From contig JAJDEO010000002.1 in assembly GCA_029259745.1 (NCBI GenBank), positions 1 to 53,786 on the forward strand: a stretch of DNA of 53,786 nt, written 5' to 3'. The notes under the pieces are model-generated. The model was given only the letters and a program-made list of their open reading frames with translations. It had not been told where the DNA came from and ran no database searches. This DNA is from Planctomycetota bacterium. GTDB taxonomy: Bacteria > Planctomycetota > B15-G4. Shown here piece by piece: positions 34,339 to 42,758 of this stretch (position 1 is its first letter; each line of letters opens with the position of its first letter). The position numbers were made by a program, and so were the translations under genes.

Positions 34339-36303
34339 ATGTACGAGCAGTTCTCCCACGCAGTCCTCAACGAAATCCTCGATGGTCTCGACCTCGACGG
34401 AGAGCTGCACGAGTTGCGTCCGTTCCTCACGAGGCTCGGCGCGAACTTCTACGGCATCCACGCGCTCTTCGACACACTGTACGGCGAGCACCCGGGGGCC
34501 GAAGACTGCCGCGTGCGGCTCGTCGACACGATGGCACGGGCCTATCTCGCGCGCGCGCCGGAGCTGCGCGGCCTCGACCTCGTGCGCGAGCGCGATCCGG
34601 ACTGGTTCTTGAGCCAGACGTGGGTTGCGATGGCGCTCTACACCGACGGATTCGCGGGCGACCTCGCGGGCATGCCTGAACGGCTGCCGTATCTCCAGGA
34701 CCTCGGCGTCGACATCGTGCATCTCATGCCGATGCTCCAGTGCCCGCCCGGCGCCTCGGATGGCGGGTACGCCGTGAGTGACTTCCGCGCCATCGACGAA
34801 CGCTTCGGCACGCTCGACGATCTGCACGAAGTGGCGGCGGAGCTGCGCAAGCGCGACATGCTGCTCGTGCTCGACGTCGTGCTGAACCACACATCGCGCG
34901 AACACGAGTGGGCGCGCGCAGCTCGCGAGGGCAGCGAGCGTCATCGCGCGTTCTACTTCACGTATCCCAATCGCGAGATTCCGGACGCCTACGAAGAGAC
35001 GATGCCTGAGGTCTTCCCGGAGGTTGCGCCGGGAAACTTCACGTGGGACGACGAGCTCGACCGCTGGGTCATGACGGTGTTTCACGGGTATCAATGGGAC
35101 CTCGACTACAGCAACCCCGAGGTCTTCGTCGAGATGCTCGACATCGTGCTCACGTGGGCCAATCACGGGGCCGACATCCTGCGCCTCGACGCCGTCGCCT
35201 TCCTCTGGAAGAAGATCGGGACGCGCTGTCAGAACGAACGCGAGGCGCACCTGATCCTGCAGCTCATGAAGGACTGCTGTCAGGTGTCGGCGCCGGGAGT
35301 GCTGTTCATCGCCGAGGCGATCGTCGCTCCGGTGGAGGTCATTCGGTACTTCGGTGAGGATGCGGTCGTCGCCAAGGAATGCGAGATCGCATACAACGCC
35401 ACACTGATGGCGCTGTTGTGGGACGGCGTGGCCACGCGCAACGCACGTCTGCTGCGGGCCGGCCTCACGAACCTGCCCGACAAGTTGCCCGGTGCGACGT
35501 GGCTCAACTACGTGCGCTGCCACGACGACATCGGGCTCGGCTTCTCGGATGCCGACGCACACGCGGCGGGCTACGATCCCACGGCGCACCGCTCGTTCCT
35601 CATCAACTATTTCACGGGCGTGTTCGAAGGGACGCCGGCGCGCGGCGAACCTTTCGGCCGCAACGACAAAACCGGCGATGCGCGCATCTCAGGGTCGTTG
35701 GCGTCTCTCGCCGGGCTCGAATCGGCGCTCGAGTCGGAGGACCCCGAACGCATCGACGACGCGATCCGGACGATCGTGCTGTTGCACTCGATCATCCTGT
35801 CGTTCGGTGGCATTCCGTTGCTGTACTACGGTGATGAGATCGGCACTCTCAACGACGTCAGCTACCTCCAGGACATCGGCAAGGCCAACGACTCACGCTG
35901 GCTTCATCGTCCGACGATCGACTGGGCGAAGGCCGAACGTCGGCACGAACGCGACACGATCGAGGCGCGCATCTTCCAGCAGCTCAAGCACCTCATCGCC
36001 ATCCGCAAGCGCACACCCGCATTTGCGGACGACAACGATCGCACGCTCGTCGACGTCGACAACGAGCACCTTTTCGTTTACCTCCGGGTGCCCAACCAGC
36101 GCGCACATGCCCCGGTGTGTGTCGTCGCCAACTTCGACACCGATCCCCAGCCGCTCGACCACGGGGCGCTCGCGCGGGCGGGCGTCCATGAGCGGCGTGA
36201 ACTCACCGACCTCGTCACGGGCGAATCACTGAGCGTCGAGGGCAACCATCTCTGGCTCCCGGGCCGCAGCTTCGCGTGGCTCGTGGATCGAGCGCGCCGC
36301 TGA
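34339..36303 (+). CDS. Amylosucrase
   Basis: A 654-residue GH13 (subfamily 4) glucansucrase, EC 2.4.1.4: it uses sucrose to extend an alpha-1,4-glucan and releases fructose. Helical N-terminal domain (1-90), then the (beta/alpha)8 barrel with DGGYAVSDFRAID, VLDVVLNHTS, YQWDLDYSNPEV, the nucleophile Asp284 in ILRLDAVAFLWK, acid/base Glu326 in FIAEAI and the third acid Asp396 in CHDDIG. These positions nearly coincide with those of the Neisseria enzyme (286/328/393). YYGDEIG precedes the C-terminal beta domain. No signal peptide, so cytoplasmic. It is divergent from the sucrose synthesis operon, which supplies its substrate; the kinase there can reclaim the fructose. Confidence 0.94.
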   Translation: MYEQFSHAVLNEILDGLDLDGELHELRPFLTRLGANFYGIHALFDTLYGEHPGAEDCRVRLVDTMARAYLARAPELRGLDLVRERDPDWFLSQTWVAMALYTDGFAGDLAGMPERLPYLQDLGVDIVHLMPMLQCPPGASDGGYAVSDFRAIDERFGTLDDLHEVAAELRKRDMLLVLDVVLNHTSREHEWARAAREGSERHRAFYFTYPNREIPDAYEETMPEVFPEVAPGNFTWDDELDRWVMTVFHGYQWDLDYSNPEVFVEMLDIVLTWANHGADILRLDAVAFLWKKIGTRCQNEREAHLILQLMKDCCQVSAPGVLFIAEAIVAPVEVIRYFGEDAVVAKECEIAYNATLMALLWDGVATRNARLLRAGLTNLPDKLPGATWLNYVRCHDDIGLGFSDADAHAAGYDPTAHRSFLINYFTGVFEGTPARGEPFGRNDKTGDARISGSLASLAGLESALESEDPERIDDAIRTIVLLHSIILSFGGIPLLYYGDEIGTLNDVSYLQDIGKANDSRWLHRPTIDWAKAERRHERDTIEARIFQQLKHLIAIRKRTPAFADDNDRTLVDVDNEHLFVYLRVPNQRAHAPVCVVANFDTDPQPLDHGALARAGVHERRELTDLVTGESLSVEGNHLWLPGRSFAWLVDRARR

Positions 36304-36332
36304 CCGTCGTGGTGCACTCGTCGCGATGGCGA

Positions 36333-37574
36333 TCAGAAGCTCGCGTCGAGCAGCGTGATCGACGACGGCGACGTCGGGACGAACGACGAGGCCGAGGCGT
36401 CGAGCACGAGGCCTTGAAGGTCGAGCTGGGCGAGGTCGAAGCCGGGGCCGAGGTCGGGGACGACGGACGACAGGTCGAGGGTCAACGTCGCCGGCAGCGC
36501 GCCGAGGAAGATGAGCGTCGGTGAGTCGAGAGCCAGCAAGCCCGTGAAGGTGTTGCTCGGGCTTCCCGCCACGCTGCTGGGCGACGTCGAGAACATGATC
36601 CACGCGAAGTCGCCGGGGGCGGCGGCGAGGTCGGTCAGCGACACGGTGAGCGTCTGGCCCTCGCGCGTCGGGGAGTTCGTCGACAGGCCGCGGACGAGTG
36701 CGTCGGGGTTGGCCGTCGTTATGGTGCCGCCGTAGATGATCGTCGGCGCACCGGGCGCGCCGTCTTCGCAGCCCGGCGTGCCGAGGCCGACGCCACCCGC
36801 GCCGCCTTCGATGATGCTGTCGGCCACGTACACGACCGCGCCGTCGTCGAGGCCGAGCCCGAACCCGCCGTCGCCGCCCGGCGTGCAGAAGGGCGTGGTC
36901 ACTCCGGCGCCGCCGGCACCACCGCGGATCGTCGAGCCTGCGATCGCGAGGTAGGCGTCGCTGACCTGCACGGCATCATCGCCGTCGCCCGGGCTCCCGA
37001 AGGGACCCGAGACCGTCGAGCCTGTGCGTCCCGTGATCTCCGAGTTGAACACCCACACGGACGCGTTGAGAACCGTGAGACTCGCGCCCACGGATGTGAG
37101 GCTGAGGTCGGGGGCCGCGATGACGCTGTCGGAGATGACGACGGTGTTGCAGTTCGTGATGCGCACACCGCCGGACTGGAAGGGCACCGCGGCCGAAAGG
37201 AACGCGCACTCTTCCACGACGACATCGCCGTCGCAGCTGCCCACGTTGAGCACGCCGGGAAACGCGCCCGGGCCCTCGGTGATCGTGAAGCCGCGCAGGC
37301 GCACGGTCTCGCCGGAGGGGATGCCGATCACGGAGAGCGACGTGATGGTGACGACAGCACCGGCGTCGGCGAGCAGCGAGATGCCTTCGTTGATCACTGG
37401 GAACTCGTCGTAGTCACCCGACCGCAACAGCACGACGTCGCCGGGATCGGCCGCGAGCAGCGCGTCCCCGATCGTGGTGAACGCAGCCCCGCCGCCGCCG
37501 TCGACGACGTGCACAGTCTGGGCGCCGACGACGCTGGCAAGGAGCAACGCAACAGCAGTGTGACGAAGTAGCAT
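36333..37574 (-). CDS. Secreted right-handed parallel beta-helix protein
   Basis: A 413-residue exported protein. The signal peptide (about 1-18, ending VVGAQ) is followed by VHVVDGGGGAAFTTIGDALLAADPGD, of which the start FTTIGDALLAA is the usual opening of pectate-lyase-like parallel beta-helices. Repeating short strands (VVVEECAFLSA, VRITNCNTVVISDSVI, VWVFNSEITG, LAIAGSTIRGG, VYVADSIIEGG) form the coils. The C-terminal 120 residues are a separate beta-rich domain. It lacks obvious catalytic signatures and probably binds carbohydrate or forms surface structure. GGAG upstream supports the ATG at 37574. Large families of such proteins occur in planctomycetes. Confidence 0.8.
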   Translation of the reverse strand: MLLRHTAVALLLASVVGAQTVHVVDGGGGAAFTTIGDALLAADPGDVVLLRSGDYDEFPVINEGISLLADAGAVVTITSLSVIGIPSGETVRLRGFTITEGPGAFPGVLNVGSCDGDVVVEECAFLSAAVPFQSGGVRITNCNTVVISDSVIAAPDLSLTSVGASLTVLNASVWVFNSEITGRTGSTVSGPFGSPGDGDDAVQVSDAYLAIAGSTIRGGAGGAGVTTPFCTPGGDGGFGLGLDDGAVVYVADSIIEGGAGGVGLGTPGCEDGAPGAPTIIYGGTITTANPDALVRGLSTNSPTREGQTLTVSLTDLAAAPGDFAWIMFSTSPSSVAGSPSNTFTGLLALDSPTLIFLGALPATLTLDLSSVVPDLGPGFDLAQLDLQGLVLDASASSFVPTSPSSITLLDASF

Positions 37575-37984
37575 CTCGATCTCTCCAACCGAAGGGTCTC
37601 AGGCAGCAGCACGGGGCGCGGATCGGCCCGTTGACCCGACCGTGGTCCGCAGCAGATCGTCTCACATGGATGTGGTCTGCGGGGTGCCGTCTTGCGCGAG
37701 AACTCGGCCTGCGCGGAGCGTCGCGACGAAGGGTCTCAAGGAAGCCGTGCGCGGCGCAGGACGCCGAGAGCGTGCGCGTTCGCGATCTCCGCGCGGCCCC
37801 GAGACCTGCTGCGGCGAACGGGTCGACGTCCGTGAGAAACGTCACGGGTACGCGGACTTCTTTCTCGGCTCGATTCCGCAAAAGGCGCTGGCAACGGCTC
37901 GGGACCGTCAGGGCGACCCGCCTGTGGGCTTCCTCGCAGGCATCATCGGTTTGCACGGCGGGCGGGCGGGGTACATTGCCGGGC
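37575..37984. other. Divergent intergenic region, no gene seen
   Basis: These 410 bases separate the start codons of the beta-helix gene (minus) and the permease gene (plus). The permease frame stays open upstream but reads as Arg/Ser-rich noise. Both promoters should be here; none was recognised with confidence. Confidence 0.5.
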
Positions 37985-39412
37985 ATGCCGTCTGCCGATC
38001 AGGACACCGCGTCGTTCACAGGGCGGCGCCAGCTCGTCCGAACGCTCACGCTGGTCCCTGCGGCCTCCGTGATCCTGGCGAACGTCATCGGCACGGGCGT
38101 GTTCGTGAAGGCGCGCGTGATGACGAGCAACGTCGGCACGCCGGCGATGGTGCTGACGGTCTGGCTCGTCGCGGGGCTGCTGTCGTTGGCCGGCGCACTC
38201 ATCTACGCCGAGCTGAGTACGATGATGCCGCGCTCGGGGGGCGAGTTCCACTACATCGGCGCGGCCTACGGACGACGCTGGGCGTTCCTCTACGGGTGGA
38301 CGAAGACGCTGGCGTTGGGCGCCTCGGCGGCGGCCGTGGCGATCGTCTTCGTCATCTTCCTCAACGACCTCACGGGGGGCGTGCTGTCCGCGTCGGCCGT
38401 GCAGTGGTTGCCGCTCGTCGTCATCGCTGTCGTCACCGCGATGAACCTGTTGAGCATGCGCTGGAGTGGGCGCCTCGCGACGGCGTTGACGGCCGTGAAG
38501 GTGCTGCTCGTGCTCGGTGTCGGACTCGGGGCTTTCCTGCTCGCCGACGGATCGTGGGCGCACTTCTCGGGCAGCGCGGGGCTGGCGGGCGGCGAGGGAG
38601 TTCCCGAGAGCGCGCGACTCGGTGTGCGCGGCTTCGGCGCGGCGATGCTCGGAGCGCTGTGGAGCTACAACGGCTCGGCCGTGATTGCGGCGATCGGCGG
38701 TGAGGTCAAGGACCCCGCCCGCACGTTGCCGCGCGCGCTCGTCGGCGCGAGCCTGCTCGTCATCGCGCTCTACATGCTCATCAACGCGGCGTACTTCTAC
38801 GTGCTCTCGCCCGCCGAGGTGGCCGCCGTGCCGGAGGCTTCGTCCGTGGCGCGGGAGGCCGCGTCGCGCTTCCTCGGCAGCGCGACGGCCGCGGTGATGT
38901 CGGCGGGGTTGATGATCTCGGCCTACGGGACGCTGCACACGACGATGCTCACGGGGCCCCGGCTGCCCTTCGCCTTGGCGCGCAGTGGTCTGCTCCCCGC
39001 GGCGCTCGGGCGCGTCTCGGTGCACGCGGTTCCGGCGGTTGCGGTGCTGGCGATCGGAGTCTGGGCGATCGTGCTGTGTGCGTCGGGGACGTTCGACATC
39101 CTGACGGACATCTACATCTTCGTGCTCTGGATCTTCTACGGCCTGACGGGCGCGGCGCTGTTCGTGCTGCGACGCAAGGCGCCCGACGCCGAGCGCCCGT
39201 ACCGCGTCTGGGGTTATCCGTTCGTCCCCGCGCTCTTTCTGGCGGTGACGGCGTTCCTGCTCATCAACACGCTCGTCGCAACGCCCGGGCGTGCGCTCGC
39301 CGGGATCGGTTTGATCGCCGCGGGGCTGCCGGTGTACGGGTACTACGCGCGTCGACTCGGTGCGACGGACACGCCGGAGTGGCTCGGCGGCGACGAGCAC
39401 GACAGGGTGTGA
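37985..39412 (+). CDS. APC-superfamily amino acid permease
   Basis: A 475-residue permease with about twelve membrane helices. The first helix contains ANVIGTGVFVK, the G-x-G motif that binds the substrate backbone in the LeuT-fold APC family; GALIYAELSTMMPRSGGEFHYI follows as the family's conserved first loop, whose core AELSTMMPRSGGEF is diagnostic. A helix with FGAAMLGALWSYNGSAV matches helix 6 of LAT-type carriers. It probably takes up or exchanges amino acids at the inner membrane; specificity cannot be read from the sequence. The ATG at 37985 is placed by the onset of similarity. Confidence 0.9.
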   Translation: MPSADQDTASFTGRRQLVRTLTLVPAASVILANVIGTGVFVKARVMTSNVGTPAMVLTVWLVAGLLSLAGALIYAELSTMMPRSGGEFHYIGAAYGRRWAFLYGWTKTLALGASAAAVAIVFVIFLNDLTGGVLSASAVQWLPLVVIAVVTAMNLLSMRWSGRLATALTAVKVLLVLGVGLGAFLLADGSWAHFSGSAGLAGGEGVPESARLGVRGFGAAMLGALWSYNGSAVIAAIGGEVKDPARTLPRALVGASLLVIALYMLINAAYFYVLSPAEVAAVPEASSVAREAASRFLGSATAAVMSAGLMISAYGTLHTTMLTGPRLPFALARSGLLPAALGRVSVHAVPAVAVLAIGVWAIVLCASGTFDILTDIYIFVLWIFYGLTGAALFVLRRKAPDAERPYRVWGYPFVPALFLAVTAFLLINTLVATPGRALAGIGLIAAGLPVYGYYARRLGATDTPEWLGGDEHDRV

Positions 39413-39474
39413 CGGGGCAGACGTCGGAGTCCGGGAGTGTTGCCGCGGTGTCGAGCGGGGGAACGCCGCGTGGC

Positions 39475-40824
39475 TCAGTGGGACGCGACGTCCACGCGTG
39501 CGAGCACCCAGTCGATGATGGTTTCGAACAGGCGCGGCGGGCGCGTCCAGGAGCGCTCGAAGCGCTGCGGCCAATCGCCCTCGCCGACGACGGCCTGCGG
39601 TCGACCGAGCGCGTGGTCGGCGCCGGAGAAGACGACGATCTCGAAGTCGGTGTTGCCGGCCTCGGTGAGCCAACGACGCAGCTTGGGCACGTTGTGCTCG
39701 GGCGGCACGATCCAGTCGTCCTCGCCGAAGATGGCCAGCATCGGGATGCGCGTTTGACGCAGTGCAGGAACGGGATCGAAGCCCGGACGACGCATGAAGT
39801 AGTCGACCTCCGGATGCGACATGTCTTCGGGCTGGTCGACGAGCGGCCACCAGCGCGTGCTTCGTGCGGGCTCCATGAGCGCTTCGAACTCGGGCCAGGG
39901 CGCCCGGCGCCCGGAGAGCTCCACCAAGGCGACGGTGTAGTCGTAGGCCGCCTGCAGCTCGGCGTCGTCGAAGCTCTGCTCGGCTTGCTTCAGCAGCTCT
40001 TGGATGACATGTCCCTGCTGCTCGGCGAGGCTCTCGGCCGGGCCGACGGTGGTGATCAGGAAGGCCACGTCGTCGCGTTCGGCGGCCACGATGGGGACGA
40101 CCCAACCGCCCGCGCTGCCGCCGATCAAGCCGACTTGGTGTTGACGGATGTCGTCGCGCGTCGCGAGGACGTCGCGCGCGGCGTGGACGTCTGCGAAGCG
40201 CTGCTCGTCGGTGGCCGTGGCGCGGTTGCCGGTGGAGTTGCCGCTGCCGCGTCCGTCGAAGACGAGGCCGGCCACGCCGTAGCGCGCCAGGCGCGTGGCC
40301 ATGGCGTGCGTTTCCCAGCGCGTTCCGTAGCCGCGTCCCGTGACGTGCACGAGCGCGGGGTGCGGGCCCGGCGTCTCGGGCAAGATCAGCGCGCCGGCGA
40401 GGACATCGTCGCCGGCCGCGAAACGGATCTCCTCCTCGCGCCAGCGCGGGCGTGGCAGGTCGAGGACGCGCTGCAGGAAGACGGTGTGCGTGACGTCGCC
40501 GTCGTCGCTGCGGATCGTGCCGCGCAGCTGGTCTTCGTCGAGATCGACGAGCAGCTCCATGTCGCCCCAGAGTTCCGAGCGCAGCCAGCCGCCCTCGTAG
40601 CGGAAGTCGAAGCCGAAGCGCGAGAAGCCGTCGTAGGGCTGGGTCAGCGTCGTGGCGAGCACGCCCTCGTCGACCTCGAAGTCGAGCTCGAGCAACTTGA
40701 CGACGCCGTCGCGCGTCGCCGCACCCGACCAGCTGCCCGCGAGTGCGGCGGGCGGGGTGGCGGCCGGAGTGGCGTCTTGCGCGGGAAGCGCGGACGCGAG
40801 GGCGGTCAACAGCGAGGCGAACAT
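39475..40824 (-). CDS. Exported alpha/beta hydrolase (dienelactone-hydrolase/acyl-peptidase-like)
   Basis: A 449-residue protein with a signal peptide (1-16, ending ALPAQD). An N-terminal beta domain of about 120 residues precedes the hydrolase fold: HVTGRGYGTRW (oxyanion strand), FDGRGSGNSTG, nucleophile motif GGSAGG with Ser237, candidate Asp in FGEDDWIVPP and His in GADHAL. This layout matches the alpha/beta hydrolases with an N-terminal lipocalin-like domain found in many planctomycetes; substrates are probably esters or peptides. GGAG six bases upstream favours the ATG at 40824 over an in-frame start 24 codons further upstream. Convergent with the permease gene. Confidence 0.87.
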   Translation of the reverse strand: MFASLLTALASALPAQDATPAATPPAALAGSWSGAATRDGVVKLLELDFEVDEGVLATTLTQPYDGFSRFGFDFRYEGGWLRSELWGDMELLVDLDEDQLRGTIRSDDGDVTHTVFLQRVLDLPRPRWREEEIRFAAGDDVLAGALILPETPGPHPALVHVTGRGYGTRWETHAMATRLARYGVAGLVFDGRGSGNSTGNRATATDEQRFADVHAARDVLATRDDIRQHQVGLIGGSAGGWVVPIVAAERDDVAFLITTVGPAESLAEQQGHVIQELLKQAEQSFDDAELQAAYDYTVALVELSGRRAPWPEFEALMEPARSTRWWPLVDQPEDMSHPEVDYFMRRPGFDPVPALRQTRIPMLAIFGEDDWIVPPEHNVPKLRRWLTEAGNTDFEIVVFSGADHALGRPQAVVGEGDWPQRFERSWTRPPRLFETIIDWVLARVDVASH

Positions 40825-40979
40825 GGTGGACTCCGGCGAGCTGACGAGGTCTCCGTCCGAAGGCTGGAGTGTAGATGCGTGGGGGTGCGAGGACACTGTC
40901 CTCTCCTTCCCATCGTGCCGAGCGAGCCATCCTGTCGATCAAGATCGGGTGATCCGCGGGTGCACGTCGGGCCGAGCGG

Positions 40980-41822
40980 CTACCGCAGGCGGAACAAGTC
41001 CAGCGCTCGAGACGTCTCCCACGGCGTGAGCTCGTAGAGCACGAGGTCACCCAGCTCGCGCCGGAACAGGTGCGCCGGGCTGCCCGCTTCGAGCGCCGGT
41101 TGCGGATCGCGGGCTCGTGTGTCCACCAGGATCAGGATCGGTTCGGGCTCTTGCGGTGACACCAGCAGCGTCGTGGTCGGCCAGCGGCGGATGGTGAACG
41201 GTCCTTCGATGGGAAGCAGATCGGTTGCGTTGACCATCAGCTCGTGTCCAAGCCTGTCCCGAAAGTGCCGTGCGAGATCTTGGGGCAACTCAGGGGCCGC
41301 CGTGCCCAGCCGCCACTCAGCGGCAAGCTCGGTGTACAGGCCGCCGTAGGCCATGCAGCTCTGTTCGACCTGCGCGGCGTCGGGCCCAGGGCTTCCGAGT
41401 TGCTGGATCCGCTCGATGGATCCGTCGATCGCGGTGCCCGCGCCCTTGTGCACGACGACCATCGGCGTCTCGTCGACATCGTCGATGTCGTCGAAGGTGG
41501 ACACGGCCCAGAGACCGAAGGCCGCGAGCACGGACGCCGCGACCGCGACGCGCAGTAGCGAGAGCCGGCGCCCGGCGGCGCGCGGGGGGCGGGCAGCGCT
41601 CAGCGCCCTCTGCGCGATGGCGGACGGATCCTCGGGCACGGGGAAGGCGGCGGTCAGCCGCGCATCGAGGGACCGCTGGCGCTCGAGCTCGGCGGCGAGC
41701 TCGGGGTCGGCGTGTAGCTGCCGCTCGAACGCCGCGCGCCGCTCGTCGTCGAGCAGACCGTCGATGTAGAGCTCGAGTTCATCTTGCCCCCTGTCGCCAT
41801 CGGGTCCGTGGGTCTGGTTCAT
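40980..41822 (-). CDS. Single-pass membrane anti-sigma factor, predicted
   Basis: A 280-residue protein whose ATG overlaps the stop of an ECF sigma factor gene (ATGA), the classical sigma/anti-sigma arrangement. The N-terminal 80 residues are helical with the DELELYIDGLLDDERRAAFERQL block of anti-sigma domains, including the L-x-YIDGLLD-x-ERR pattern. It lacks the His-x3-Cys-x2-Cys zinc motif. One membrane helix lies at about 88-107 and a 170-residue extracytoplasmic domain follows, suited to sensing. Release of the sigma factor on an envelope signal is inferred from this topology. Confidence 0.85.
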   Translation of the reverse strand: MNQTHGPDGDRGQDELELYIDGLLDDERRAAFERQLHADPELAAELERQRSLDARLTAAFPVPEDPSAIAQRALSAARPPRAAGRRLSLLRVAVAASVLAAFGLWAVSTFDDIDDVDETPMVVVHKGAGTAIDGSIERIQQLGSPGPDAAQVEQSCMAYGGLYTELAAEWRLGTAAPELPQDLARHFRDRLGHELMVNATDLLPIEGPFTIRRWPTTTLLVSPQEPEPILILVDTRARDPQPALEAGSPAHLFRRELGDLVLYELTPWETSRALDLFRLR

Positions 41823-42433
41823 GGCAGGTCTTTCTTCGCGGCGGCCACGCGAGGCGCGGGCGCTGCGGGGTGCGACGACGCTGTCGGTCCATCGGACAGC
41901 CGCTGGCGCAGGAAGCGGCGCGCGCGATGCACGTGGCTCACGGCCGTGCCGAAGGGGATGTCGAGCGAGCGCGCGATCTCCTGGTACTCGAGTCCGAGCA
42001 GGGTCTTGAGCAGCAGGCACGAGCGCGCCATGGGTTTGAGTTCTGCCAGCGCGCCCGACAGCTCGTCGTCGAAGGCGCCGCCGTCGGGGAGCAACTCGCC
42101 GCGCAGGTCGACGGCCGCTCGCGCCGGTTCGGCCACGTCGTGTGCCAGGTCGGGTTCGCGATCGAGCTGGGCCGGATCGGATTCGAAAGTGCGCCGACGC
42201 GACTGCGTGCGCACCTGGTTCAGCGCGACGAAGCGCACGATGCGCGCCATCCACGCCGTGAAGTTACTGCCGGGGAGGAACCGGTCCAACTTCTGTAGGC
42301 CGATGAGAGCTGCCTCCTGCAAAACGTCCTCCGCGTGCGACCGATTGCCCAGCACGCCCGCCGCGACCGTCCACAAGACACGGGCCGAGGCCTGCAGCTG
42401 GACGGCGAACTCGTCAGCATCCAACGCAACCAC
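41819..42433 (-). CDS. ECF RNA polymerase sigma factor
   Basis: About 204 residues. Region 2 contains HAEDVLQEAALIGLQKLDRF and FTAWMARIVRFVALNQVR; region 4 contains LKPMARSCLLLKTLLGLEYQEIA and the helix-turn-helix LDIPFGTAVSHVHRAR. The GTG at 42433 is a tentative start: it gives an ordinary ECF length but has no visible ribosome binding site, and the frame is open further upstream. Its stop overlaps the start of the anti-sigma gene. It is divergent from a VWA protein gene that could be one of its targets. Confidence 0.87.
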   Translation of the reverse strand: MVALDADEFAVQLQASARVLWTVAAGVLGNRSHAEDVLQEAALIGLQKLDRFLPGSNFTAWMARIVRFVALNQVRTQSRRRTFESDPAQLDREPDLAHDVAEPARAAVDLRGELLPDGGAFDDELSGALAELKPMARSCLLLKTLLGLEYQEIARSLDIPFGTAVSHVHRARRFLRQRLSDGPTASSHPAAPAPRVAAAKKDLP

Positions 42434-42758
42434 CGCCGAACCCGAAGAGTTCGGTCGCTGGTCTCGTTGCTCGTCGCTGCCGGGCGTCGCCGCCGGTGTG
42501 CTGGTCGGGTTCGTGATGACCTCCGGGTTCGTCAGGGAGAGATGTCGCCAACAGTCTGAGGAATTGCAGGCAGCCTGCGATGACTTGCTTGGCGCCTCGA
42601 CCACGTGGGGACATTCGGGAGGCTCTCGGCGCTTCTTCTTCGAGAAAAGACGGGTCCTGCTGCATAGGCGCGGGGCCATGGGGACATACGCCGCCGGAGG
42701 ACCGCGCCCGATGCGTGCGCCTCCTCGCCGCGCAGAACCATCCCCAAGGAAGAGGAAC
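42434..42758. other. Divergent region between the ECF sigma and VWA genes
   Basis: No gene. A perfect inverted repeat GCAGGC-A-GCCTGC (42566-42578) is the only clear symmetric element and is a candidate operator. AAGGA at 42746-42750 is the ribosome binding site of the VWA gene. The start of the sigma gene is uncertain and may lie inside this stretch. Confidence 0.45.
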
